Source: Fimbriimonadales bacterium (lineage in GTDB: Bacteria; Armatimonadota; Fimbriimonadia; Fimbriimonadales; GBS-DC). From it: DNA of 64,000 nt. Within the stretch, counting starts at the first letter, position 1; every line of letters starts with the position of its first letter. Positions 47,337 to 55,128 of this stretch are shown one piece after another. The notes beneath the pieces were generated by a model. The model saw nothing but the letters and a program-made list of their open reading frames with translations. It made no database searches and had not been told where the DNA came from. The position numbers and the translations under genes are program-made. The stretch is taken from assembly GCA_025998675.1 (NCBI GenBank), contig AP024673.1:2054562-2118561 (forward strand), read 5' to 3'.

Positions 47337-47410
47337 CCCATGCCTCGTTGTCGGTCTGCCTAAAGGATACCTGACGCCGCCTCCGCAGGGGGCGTATAGG
47401 GACTATCAGG

Positions 47411-47416
47411 TATACT
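47411..47416 (+). promoter_or_regulatory. -10 element of the TPR gene
   Basis: GGTATACT, 7 nt before a GTG and 10 nt before the ATG that follows it, in the region divergent from aceB. Confidence 0.45.
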
Positions 47417-47426
47417 CCCCTGCGTG

Positions 47427-49907
47427 ATGCGAGTACGCGCATGGCTGTTGGTGGGATTGGCGCTGGCGATGGTGCTGGGGTGGGCGCAGGCGACGCTCCC
47501 GAAGGAATTGCAGACGCGGTTCGAACGCGCAACGCGGCTGGCGGCGCAGGGCAAACTGCGCGAGGCGGAGCCGCTCCTGCGCGAGATTGTGCAGAAGCAG
47601 CCGAACTTTGCGCCCGCGCATCTCAATCTGGGGCTGGTGTACCGCCTGCTGAACCAGACAGACCGTGCGCTCACGCACCTGCGCCGTGCGGCGACGCTGA
47701 ACCCGAAAGACCCCAAGCCGCTGGTCGAACTCGCGCGCCTGTGCCTCGACACGAACAAACTGGACGACGCGCAGGGCTACCTGCGCATGTTGCGCGACCG
47801 ATTCCCGAAAGAGCCTGAGTTGCCTGTGCTGGAGGGCGCGCTGGCGTCCCTGCGCGGAGAATGGGGCGTCGCGCGGCAGAAGTTCCAGCAAGCGCTCCAG
47901 ACGCGCCCGAACGATTTCCGCATTCACTACAATCTCGGCATCGCGGCGTATCAGCTGCAGCGATACGACGAGGCGGAGAAGCACTTCACGCGCACGACCG
48001 AGCTGCAGCCCGACTACACGACGGGCTGGAAGTCGCTGGGGATGACCTACGAGGCGCGCGGGCTGCCCGAACACGCCATCCGCGCCTATAGCGAGTCGCT
48101 CAAACGCGAGCCAGACGACCTGCCGACGCGCCTCAAACGCGCTCTGCTGTATCAGCGAGCGGGCAACCTCGACGCCGCGCTCGCCGACCTGCAGCACCTC
48201 ACGAAGACCTACCCGCGCAACCCCGACGCGCATCTCGGCGCAGGGCTGATCCTGATGCAACAGGCGCGTTATCAGGAAGCCCTCGTCCATCTGGGCGCCG
48301 CGCTGAACCTCACCTCGCCCAGCGAACCGCTCTATCTGGAGATTCTGACCGAAATCGGGCACTGCAACCTGAACCTGAAGCAGTACGGCAAGGCGCGTGA
48401 GCAGTTTGCGCAGGTGTTGAAACTCGCGCCCAAAAACGCGCGCGCCTACGAGGGGCAGCTGCAGGTGTTGCTCGCGCAGGAGCAGGAGACCGAAATCCTG
48501 CCGTTCCTGCGCAACTGGGCGAACAACCTGCCCGACGACCCGCGCCCGATACTGCAACTCGCGCGCATCTTGGAGCGCAATCGCAACCCGCGCCTCGCGG
48601 AAGAGGAATACAAACAGCTCCTGCAGAAGTTCCCGCAGCAGACCGAGTTCGTGCGCGAGTATGCGCAGTTCCTCGCGCGGCAGGGACGCGAGGACGAGGC
48701 GGCGGCGCTGTACGACCAGTTGCTTCAGAACTCGCCCAACGAGGTGTTTGCGTTGCTGGGCAAGGCGCGGATTGCCGAGCGGCGCAACGACCCCGCGCAG
48801 GCGCTCCAGCTCTACCAGCGCGTGCTGGAGCAAGCCCCGAACAACGAGATTGCCCTGCTCGGCGCGGCGGCGATGCACCGTAAGCTGGAGCAGCCCGAAG
48901 CCGCCCTCGCGATTTACAAACGGCTCACCCTCGACGCCGAAACGCCGAACCCGCTCGCCTTTTCCAGCCTGCTGGAGATGTATCGCGAGGCGAACCGCAC
49001 GGACGACCTGCTGGAGTACCTGAAGGCGATGGCGCAGCGGCACGGCGCGCGGTTCCTGCCGTTTCTGGCAAGCGAGATGATTCAAGCGGGCAAGGGCGAG
49101 CAGGCGGTCGCGCTCTTTGAAGAGATGCTCCAGCGCGAGCCGAACAACGCCGCGCTCCATCGCCTGCTGGGGGTGGTCTACGAGACGCTGCAGCGCACTG
49201 ACGACGCGCTGCGCGCCTACGAACGCGCCCGCCAGCTGGAGCCGAACGATAGCTGGACGCTCTATCACATCGCGCAGATTCAGATTCAGCAGGGGCGCAA
49301 GGAGACCGCGTGGGAGACGCTCACGGGCGCGCTGCGCCTCAACCCCGACGACATCAGCCTCTATCCGTTGCTGGAGCAGCTGGCGGTCGAGCTGGGACGC
49401 ATGGACGCCTACCGCGCCCTGCTGCAGACGCTGGCGGAGCAGGACACCCCCGGCGAGGAGCCGCTGAAGGCGTATGTCGCGCTGCTGCAACGCGAGGGTA
49501 AAGCCGAGGACGCGCTGGCGCTGGTGAGTCGTCGCCTGCGCGTCAAGCCCGACGATACCGCGCTTTTGAACCTGCAGCTGGGGCTGCTGCGCGCGCTGGA
49601 GCGCCCTGCGCAGATGCTGGGCGTCTACAGCCAGCTCGCGCGCCTCAACCCGAACGACATCAGCCTGCTGCGCAACTGGGTGATGCACGCCGAGCAGTAC
49701 GGGTCTACGGTGGACGCCATCCTCGCGTTGCAGGCGCTCTATCGCGCCGCGCCCGACGACATCTCGACAGGGCTGAAACTCGCCCGCTACATGGAGATGG
49801 CGGGGCAACGGTTCCGCGCGATTGAGCTGCTGCGCCTGATGCAGGAGAACTTCCCGACGAATCAGGACATCCGCAGCGAGCTGGCGCGTCTGGAGGGCGC
49901 ACGGTGA
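47427..49907 (+). CDS. Large TPR-repeat exported protein
   Basis: An 826-residue protein with an N-terminal signal peptide (about 1-22, ending G-W-A-Q-A). About 20 tetratricopeptide repeats cover nearly the full length (L-N-L-G-L-V-Y, Y-N-L-G-I-A-A-Y-Q-L, and so on). It is probably a periplasmic or outer-membrane-associated scaffold, possibly for polysaccharide or pilus assembly. A GTG three bases upstream is an alternative start. It overlaps the next gene by 4 nt (GTGA). Confidence 0.82.
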   Translation: MRVRAWLLVGLALAMVLGWAQATLPKELQTRFERATRLAAQGKLREAEPLLREIVQKQPNFAPAHLNLGLVYRLLNQTDRALTHLRRAATLNPKDPKPLVELARLCLDTNKLDDAQGYLRMLRDRFPKEPELPVLEGALASLRGEWGVARQKFQQALQTRPNDFRIHYNLGIAAYQLQRYDEAEKHFTRTTELQPDYTTGWKSLGMTYEARGLPEHAIRAYSESLKREPDDLPTRLKRALLYQRAGNLDAALADLQHLTKTYPRNPDAHLGAGLILMQQARYQEALVHLGAALNLTSPSEPLYLEILTEIGHCNLNLKQYGKAREQFAQVLKLAPKNARAYEGQLQVLLAQEQETEILPFLRNWANNLPDDPRPILQLARILERNRNPRLAEEEYKQLLQKFPQQTEFVREYAQFLARQGREDEAAALYDQLLQNSPNEVFALLGKARIAERRNDPAQALQLYQRVLEQAPNNEIALLGAAAMHRKLEQPEAALAIYKRLTLDAETPNPLAFSSLLEMYREANRTDDLLEYLKAMAQRHGARFLPFLASEMIQAGKGEQAVALFEEMLQREPNNAALHRLLGVVYETLQRTDDALRAYERARQLEPNDSWTLYHIAQIQIQQGRKETAWETLTGALRLNPDDISLYPLLEQLAVELGRMDAYRALLQTLAEQDTPGEEPLKAYVALLQREGKAEDALALVSRRLRVKPDDTALLNLQLGLLRALERPAQMLGVYSQLARLNPNDISLLRNWVMHAEQYGSTVDAILALQALYRAAPDDISTGLKLARYMEMAGQRFRAIELLRLMQENFPTNQDIRSELARLEGAR

Positions 49908-50701
49908 GGCGCGAATGGCTCGCGCTGTTCGCGATTGTGCTGACTCTGGGACGCGGCGTCGTCCGCGAGATTGAAAAGAGCGCGGCGCGTGAAATCCGCC
50001 AGCGCATCGGCGACGGCGTGTTCACGGTCAAAATCGCGCCCGACGGCGTCGACGGGCTGGCGCAGGGACGCCTCAAAACGCTCACCGTGCAGGCGCGCGA
50101 CTTCACGCTGAACGGGCTACCCTTCACGCTGGAGCCGGAACGCCCCCAATCGGGACGCATCAAGCAGTTCGTGTTGCAGATGAAGAACGCGAACCTGCGC
50201 GGGCTGCGTGCAGAGAGCGCACAGGCGGTCATTCCCGAAGTCTACTACGACAAGTCGCTCGCGCTTTCCAAACGCATCTTTCGGCTGAGCGCGACGGGCG
50301 TCGGCGCGTGCGAGATTGTGGTCAACGAGCGCGACCTCGCCGCCTATATCACGCGCAAGTACGCGCCCTACATCCGCGAAGTCGCCGTGCAGATTACGCC
50401 CGAGCAGACCACTGTGCAGGGCGTCGCCGCGCTGTTTGTGGGCGAGGTGCGCTTCAAAGCGGTCGGTAAGCTCACCCCGCGCGACGGACGCTACCTCGAC
50501 CTCGCTGAAGTGCAAATCCAGATTGAGGGCGCGAACCTGCCCCCCGAATCGGCGGACTTGCTGCGCCAGTTCCTGAACCCGATTATCGACATCGAGCGCG
50601 ACCTGGGGCTTTATGATGGGCTGGCGGTGGACGCCGTCGTGAGCGAGTTGGGCAAAATGCGCGCGCTGGGCAGGGTGTGGATTCCCGAAAAGCGGGAGTG
50701 A
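49904..50701 (+). CDS. DUF2993/LmeA-like protein
   Basis: A 265-residue protein with an N-terminal hydrophobic segment (about 5-17) and a long beta-rich body. The pattern L-K-T-L-T-V-Q-A-R-D-F-T-L-N-G and V-N-E-R-D-L-A-A-Y-I resembles DUF2993 (LmeA family), lipid-binding proteins of the cell envelope. It starts with GTG inside the stop of the TPR gene, so the two are translationally coupled, and a shared envelope role is likely. Confidence 0.65.
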   Translation: MRREWLALFAIVLTLGRGVVREIEKSAAREIRQRIGDGVFTVKIAPDGVDGLAQGRLKTLTVQARDFTLNGLPFTLEPERPQSGRIKQFVLQMKNANLRGLRAESAQAVIPEVYYDKSLALSKRIFRLSATGVGACEIVVNERDLAAYITRKYAPYIREVAVQITPEQTTVQGVAALFVGEVRFKAVGKLTPRDGRYLDLAEVQIQIEGANLPPESADLLRQFLNPIIDIERDLGLYDGLAVDAVVSELGKMRALGRVWIPEKRE

Positions 50702-50703
50702 AA

Positions 50704-50731
50704 CAGGCGTGGGCGCGGGAACCCACGCCTG
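50704..50731. terminator. Hairpin between convergent genes
   Basis: A 10-bp perfect stem, CAGGCGTGGG (50704-50713) and CCCACGCCTG (50722-50731), in the 34-nt gap between the DUF2993-like gene and the EF-G paralogue. Confidence 0.5.
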
Positions 50732-50735
50732 CCGC

Positions 50736-52826
50736 TCAGTGTTCCTGCGCCTCTCTCTCGCGCTTGTGCTTCTCAATCAGCGGCTGCGCGACGGTGTGCG
50801 GCGCCTCCTCGTAGTGGGAGAACTTCGTGCGGAACCGTCCGCGCCCGCGCGTGATGGAGCGCAGCTCCAGCGCGTAGCGGGTCATTTCGCTCATCGGCAC
50901 GGTCGCGCGGATGCACTGCCTGCCGTTGCCAAGGCTCTCGATGCCTGCAATGCGCCCGCGCCGTCCGTTCAAATCGCCCATCACATCGCCCGTGAACGCT
51001 TCGGGCACATCGACCTCCAGCTCCAGAATCGGCTCCAGCACCACCGGTCCCGCCTTCATCGCGGCGTCCTGAAAGGCGAGGCTGCCCGCGATGCGGAACG
51101 CCTGGTCTGAGGAGTCGACCTCGTGATAGGAGCCGTCGACCACATTCACCTTGAAGTCGGTGGCGGGGTAGCCTGCCTGGATGCCTTTCTCGGCGGCTTC
51201 GCGGATGCCCTTTTCGATGGCGGGGAGGTAGTTTTTCGGGATGGCGCCGCCGACGATGCTCTCGGTGAACTCGATGCCCGACCCGCGCGGCAGCGGCTCC
51301 ATGTTGATGAAGCAGTGTCCGTACTGTCCGCGTCCGCCCGACTGGCGCTTGAACTTGCCCTCGACGCGCTGTACGGGGCGCGTGATGGTCTCGCGGTAGG
51401 GGATGCGCAGCTCTTCGGTCGTTACCTCGGTGTTGAACTTGCGCTTGAGCTTATCGATAATCACTTCGAGGTGCAGGTCGCCCATGCCCGACAGCAGCGT
51501 CTGTCCCGTTTCGGGGTCGCGTCGCGCGTGGAAGGTCGGGTCCTCGTCCTGCAGGCGTGCGAGCGCGGGTCCCAGGCGGTCTTCGTCGGCTTTGGTTTTG
51601 GCGACGACGGCGACCGTGTAGATGGGGTCGGGCATCTGAATCGGCTCGATGGCGACGGGGCGGCTCTTGTCGCAGAGGGTGTGTCCCGTGCTGGTCTCCT
51701 GCAGTTTTGCCACGACGCCGATGTCGCCCGCGCGCACTTCGGTGGTCGCAATCTGGTTTTTGCCGCGCAGGTAGAACACCTGTCCAATGCGCTCGTCGCG
51801 CTCTTTCTGGGCGTTGTAGACCTGCGAGTCGCCGCGCAGGGTACCCGAATAGACGCGGAAATAGGTCAGCTTGCCCACGAAGGGGTCGGCGGTGGTCTTG
51901 AACACGAACGCGGCGAGCGGCGCGCTGGGGTCTGGTTTCAGCTCGACGGGGTTGCCCGTGCGCGGGTCGGTCGCCTGCGGCGCGGGCGATTCGGCGGGGC
52001 TGGGCGTCAGCTCCAGAATCGCCTGCAGCAGGGGCGCGAGACCCTCGCCCAGCGCGGCGGAGCCGCACAGCACGGGCACAATCCGCCCCATACGCACGCC
52101 CTCATGGAAGCCATGCACCAGCTCGTCGTCGCTGAGCGGGTTGCCCTCCAGATACTTCTCCAGCAGCGCGTCGTCCGACTCGGCGGCGGCTTCCATCAGC
52201 ATCTCGCGGGCGCGCTCGACCTCGCCCTGCAGCTCGGCGGGCACGGGCGACGCCGCAATATCGCGGTCCTTGCCCACATACGCCTTCTGATGCAGCACAT
52301 CGACCACGCCCTTGAACTGCGTCTCCGCGCCGATGGGGATTTGCAGCGGCACAATCCGATTGCCGTAGGCGTTGCGCAGGGTCTGCAGTAAGCCGTTGTA
52401 GTCCGCGCCGTCGCGCTCCATCTTGTTCACGAAAATCAGGCGTGGCAGGCGGCGCGACTCGCACAGCTCCCAGGCGTTCTCGAAGCCGACTTCCAGCTCC
52501 GCCTGCGCCGGGGCGACCAGGATGACCGAGTCCACCACCTGCACGGCGCTGTAGAGTTCGCCAATGAAGTCGGGGAAGCCGGGCGTGTCGATAAGGTTGA
52601 TTTTGTGCCCCTCCCACTCGATGGGCAGCAGGGTTGCGCTCAGGCTAATCTTGCGCCGCTGCTCTTCGGGGTCAAAGTCGGAGGTCGTGTTGCCGGCTTC
52701 GATGCTGCCGACGCGGTCGATATGTCCAGCGATATAGAGGAGATGCTCCGCGAGAGTCGTTTTGCCACTCCCGCCATGTCCCGCCAACGCCACATTGCGT
52801 ATCTGCTCAAGCGCGTACTGTTTCAT
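50736..52826 (-). CDS. Elongation factor G-like translational GTPase (EF-G2 type)
   Basis: A 696-residue GTPase with the five EF-G domains. G1 is A-G-H-G-G-S-G-K-T-T (about 15-24), where canonical EF-G has A-H-I-D-A-G-K-T-T. G3 is D-T-P-G-F-P-D-F and G4 is N-K-M-E. The A-H-x-D change marks the EF-G2/FusA2-like subfamily, of uncertain function in translocation or recycling. The start is the ATG at 52826; the frame is open further upstream through the tRNA genes but is not supported there. It stands alone rather than in an rpsL-rpsG-tuf operon, as expected for a paralogue. Confidence 0.9.
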   Translation of the reverse strand: MKQYALEQIRNVALAGHGGSGKTTLAEHLLYIAGHIDRVGSIEAGNTTSDFDPEEQRRKISLSATLLPIEWEGHKINLIDTPGFPDFIGELYSAVQVVDSVILVAPAQAELEVGFENAWELCESRRLPRLIFVNKMERDGADYNGLLQTLRNAYGNRIVPLQIPIGAETQFKGVVDVLHQKAYVGKDRDIAASPVPAELQGEVERAREMLMEAAAESDDALLEKYLEGNPLSDDELVHGFHEGVRMGRIVPVLCGSAALGEGLAPLLQAILELTPSPAESPAPQATDPRTGNPVELKPDPSAPLAAFVFKTTADPFVGKLTYFRVYSGTLRGDSQVYNAQKERDERIGQVFYLRGKNQIATTEVRAGDIGVVAKLQETSTGHTLCDKSRPVAIEPIQMPDPIYTVAVVAKTKADEDRLGPALARLQDEDPTFHARRDPETGQTLLSGMGDLHLEVIIDKLKRKFNTEVTTEELRIPYRETITRPVQRVEGKFKRQSGGRGQYGHCFINMEPLPRGSGIEFTESIVGGAIPKNYLPAIEKGIREAAEKGIQAGYPATDFKVNVVDGSYHEVDSSDQAFRIAGSLAFQDAAMKAGPVVLEPILELEVDVPEAFTGDVMGDLNGRRGRIAGIESLGNGRQCIRATVPMSEMTRYALELRSITRGRGRFRTKFSHYEEAPHTVAQPLIEKHKREREAQEH

Positions 52827-52866
52827 CGCATGACTCCTTCGTGCGGTTGCCCGTGGGCGCGGTATT

Positions 52867-52894
52867 AAAAAACCCCTCGCTTGTGGGAGAGGCT
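52867..52894 (-). terminator. Rho-independent-like terminator after tRNA genes
   Basis: On the minus strand a short CCTC / GAGG stem is followed by TTTTTT, between the tRNA pair and the EF-G-like gene. A second hairpin (GACAGCC / GGCTGTC, 52921-52945) lies just past tRNA-Val. Confidence 0.55.
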
Positions 52895-52951
52895 CGGCGC
52901 GCCATACGGGGCGTGATGCGGACAGCCTGCGCGTGGACGGCTGTCGTTGCA

Positions 52952-53026
52952 TGGTGGGCGGTGCTGGACTCGAACCAGCGACCTCTTCGGTGTGAACGAA
53001 GCGCTCTACCGCTGAGCTAACCGCCC
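52952..53026 (-). tRNA. tRNA-Val (anticodon CAC)
   Basis: The acceptor stem GGGCGGT / ACCGCCC is followed by an encoded CCA. The D-arm GCTC-AGC-GGTAGAGC, the anticodon loop TTCACAC on a CTTCG / CGAAG stem, and the T-arm GCTGG-TTCGAGT-CCAGC are all present. Length is 75 nt including CCA. It reads GUG codons. It lies 7 nt after tRNA-Leu, so the two are probably one transcript. Confidence 0.95.
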
Positions 53027-53033
53027 ACTTCTC

Positions 53034-53119
53034 TGGTGCGCGGGGTGGGACTCGAACCCACACAGGCTATGCCCACATGGCCCTCAACCATGCGTGTCTA
53101 CCAATTCCACCACCCGCGC
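53034..53119 (-). tRNA. tRNA-Leu (anticodon GAG)
   Basis: A class II tRNA of 86 nt with acceptor GCGCGGG / CCCGCGC and encoded CCA. The anticodon loop TTGAGGG is on a CATGG / CCATG stem, giving GAG for CUC/CUU. It has a variable arm of about 13 nt (GTGGGCATAGCCT region) and T-arm GTGGG-TTCGAGT-CCCAC. Confidence 0.95.
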
Positions 53120-53294
53120 ATGGCAAACGCAATTATACCCCAATCGCGTGGTCGGCATGTCAAGAGGGGGTGCGGGTGTTCGAATTCGTTCTACAGCATT
53201 GCCCAACAGCCCGATGATGACAGACAAGTCCGGGTAGAGTTCCGCATTCGCTGAGAAACACGGTTAAGTTTCCGTTAAATCGCCTCCCACCCCC

Positions 53295-53345
53295 TTGACA
53301 AAACCCCAGAACCTGTGCTACACTATAACTGTCCAGTGCAGGACA
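53295..53345 (+). promoter_or_regulatory. Strong promoter with palindromic operator upstream of the RHS fragment
   Basis: A perfect TTGACA (53295-53300), 18 nt, then TACACT (53319-53324). Just downstream, TGTCC-N6-GGACA (53330-53345) is a perfect 5-bp dyad covering the expected transcription start, so the transcript is probably repressible. Confidence 0.55.
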
Positions 53346-53369
53346 TATTCTGAATGGGAGGTTTCAACG

Positions 53370-54173
53370 ATGAGGCTAACGCTCAGAACCCTGCGCCACT
53401 TGGACAGCACACCCTCTGCTGAGCGTCGTGGCAACGAGTGGGTTCCGATGGTGTACGGGCTGGAGTTGGTGCAGCGTGGCGATGTGAGCCAGTACTGGTC
53501 GTGGCGCGGCGATTTGGCAGCGACGAATGGGTTGAGCGCGCCAGCGCAGCCCGCGCCTGTGCTGGATGCGTTTGGCGATGTGGTGAGCGGCAGCCCTGAG
53601 GTGTATGCGTGGAACGGCGCGTGGGGCTATCGGTACGAGGCGCACACGGGCGGTCTGGTGAAAGTCGGTGTGCGCTGGTGCGACCCCACAATCGGGCGGT
53701 TCCTGCAGAAAGACCCGTGGTAGGGGACGCCCGCCGTCCCGCTGACGCTGAATGCCTATGGGTATTGCGTGAATGATCCTGTGCAGGGCGTGGATCCGAG
53801 TGGAAAGATATTAGCATTCATTACTTGTTTTTCGCTGTGGAATGCTACAGTGGGGCTAGTTGACGAATGGTTAGAGGATCTTGGTCTCCCTGTTCCTCCA
53901 AGCGCGCCTGTTGGACCTATCTCTATAGGTTTTATTGTAGCGGGAGAGAACAGTATTAGGAGTGGTGTACAGAACGCAGCAGAAGGGGTAATCCAAGTCA
54001 TCGGGCGCAACCGTGCTGGTATTCCGAAAGTAGTAGGTGGCGTTGCAGAAGCCTCGTGGGGTTCTGTTCTTGTTGGCGCAGGAGTTCTGGACATAGCGGA
54101 ACATGTAAAAAAGGAGGACTATCGTAGTCCGTTGCATGCCCTCTTTGATTGTATCCGCGACGCGATTCTATAG
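53370..54173 (+). pseudogene. RHS core tip plus C-terminal toxin-like domain, split by in-frame TAG
   Basis: Residues 1-117 are the end of an RHS core ([13 protein letters not shown], then G-R-F-L-Q-K-D-P-W). At 53721-53723 a TAG replaces the expected Gln/Xaa. The same frame then continues with the canonical [13 protein letters not shown] and V-D-P-S-G-K that closes RHS cores, followed by a ~115-residue unique tail with two hydrophobic stretches, where the variable toxin sits. Ribosomes would need to read through TAG or restart at GTG 53769, which has no ribosome-binding site. The large N-terminal YD-repeat shell is absent, so this is an orphan tip. The region is poorer in GC than its surroundings. 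Confidence 0.7.
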
Positions 54174-54191
54174 TAGTGATGGGAGATGCCT

Positions 54192-54719
54192 ATGTATCCC
54201 GATAAACTCCTGCGCTGGGTCAGATTTGGGAAAGGAGAGCCAGGTTGTAATGAGATACTCAACTCAGTGATAGTGATCGGTCTGGCATATTTCACAGGTG
54301 CGTTCGGCAAAGGAATTCTTCTGCCGCTGGTAGGTACTCATCTTACTGTATGGATTATAACGGCTTTACTGCGTGCGCAGGAAAAATACCTTTTGTATCG
54401 CGGAGACTTCTTGAAGCCTGTACACCTAATCTTGGCGATGGTGTTGTCCCTCGCTCTCGGGATGTTTATTGGAATCTGGGCGGTTGCTTATCTTGCCCAC
54501 CAGCCTGCCTGGCAGACTCTGGGAAAAACCGAGATGGCTTTTGCAGCTCTTGGGTTTATTGTATCAGCGTTTGACTTTCTTAGATACTGGCTAATCCTGT
54601 TCTTTACACCGAAAGTAGACCTCCTTGTGGTTCTGCCGCGAGTAACGATTACGCTCATTATGATGACTTTTCTTGTGGGGGCTTTCGCGCTCTACAACAC
54701 GCTAAGGGAGGCGCTGTAA
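54192..54719 (+). CDS. Hypothetical membrane protein, candidate immunity factor
   Basis: A 175-residue protein with about four transmembrane helices (near 25-50, 80-105, 118-140, 150-170). It follows the RHS toxin-like tail by 18 nt on the same strand and shares its lower GC, the layout of an immunity gene behind a polymorphic toxin. No family is recognised. The ATG at 54192 is preferred to the one at 54186 because GGGAG is at proper distance only for it. Confidence 0.55.
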   Translation: MYPDKLLRWVRFGKGEPGCNEILNSVIVIGLAYFTGAFGKGILLPLVGTHLTVWIITALLRAQEKYLLYRGDFLKPVHLILAMVLSLALGMFIGIWAVAYLAHQPAWQTLGKTEMAFAALGFIVSAFDFLRYWLILFFTPKVDLLVVLPRVTITLIMMTFLVGAFALYNTLREAL

Positions 54720-54780
54720 GGAAATGTATTTTCTGCTTGTGGAAATGCACTCAGGTAAGCAAGGTCGTGAACGAGGGGTT

Positions 54781-55005
54781 ATACCAATCTGCGGGTCAGA
54801 GTGCGTAAATCGGCGATGCCTGTAGCCCTCACCCCCTTTGTCCCCCTCTCCCAACGGGTTGGGAGAGGGGGAGAGCGCGTCGCGCGCCACACGCACGCTC
54901 CCCTCTCCCGCCGCGCGGGAGAGGGGCTGGGGGTGAGGGCAACAAAGCGCGTGGCTCTGGCTGTAGGCGCACGGCAATTACGAACTCTGACGCGCGAGTT
55001 GGTAT
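54781..55005 (+). mobile_element. MITE-like element, family A, copy 2 (225 bp)
   Basis: Same orientation and structure as 28501-28726: terminal repeats from ATACCAATCTGCGGGTCAGA to TTGGTAT, and two internal hairpins, one of CCCTCTCCCAAC type and one with CCCCTCTCCCGC arms. It separates the immunity-like gene from a second RHS remnant. Confidence 0.8.
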
Positions 55006-55020
55006 TAGAAATGGAGACAC

Positions 55021-55116
55021 TTGGTGCCCCTGTGGGCAGCAGCTCTGAGATTTATGCGTGGAATGGCGCGTGGGGCTATCGGTACAAGACGCTCACAGGC
55101 GGCTTGATGCAGGGGG
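55021..55116 (+). pseudogene. RHS core remnant
   Basis: Encodes [20 protein letters not shown], nearly identical to [13 protein letters not shown] in the RHS tip at 53370. It breaks off after about 30 codons, just before the end of the next minus-strand gene. It probably marks an old cassette boundary. Confidence 0.6.
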
Positions 55117-55128
55117 TGCGCCCACCCC

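Noticed and set aside
53721-53723. TAG recoding (stop-codon reassignment) in this organism
   Set aside because: Other genes in the window end in TAG, for example at 327-329 and 9157-9159, so general reassignment is unlikely; a nonsense mutation is simpler.
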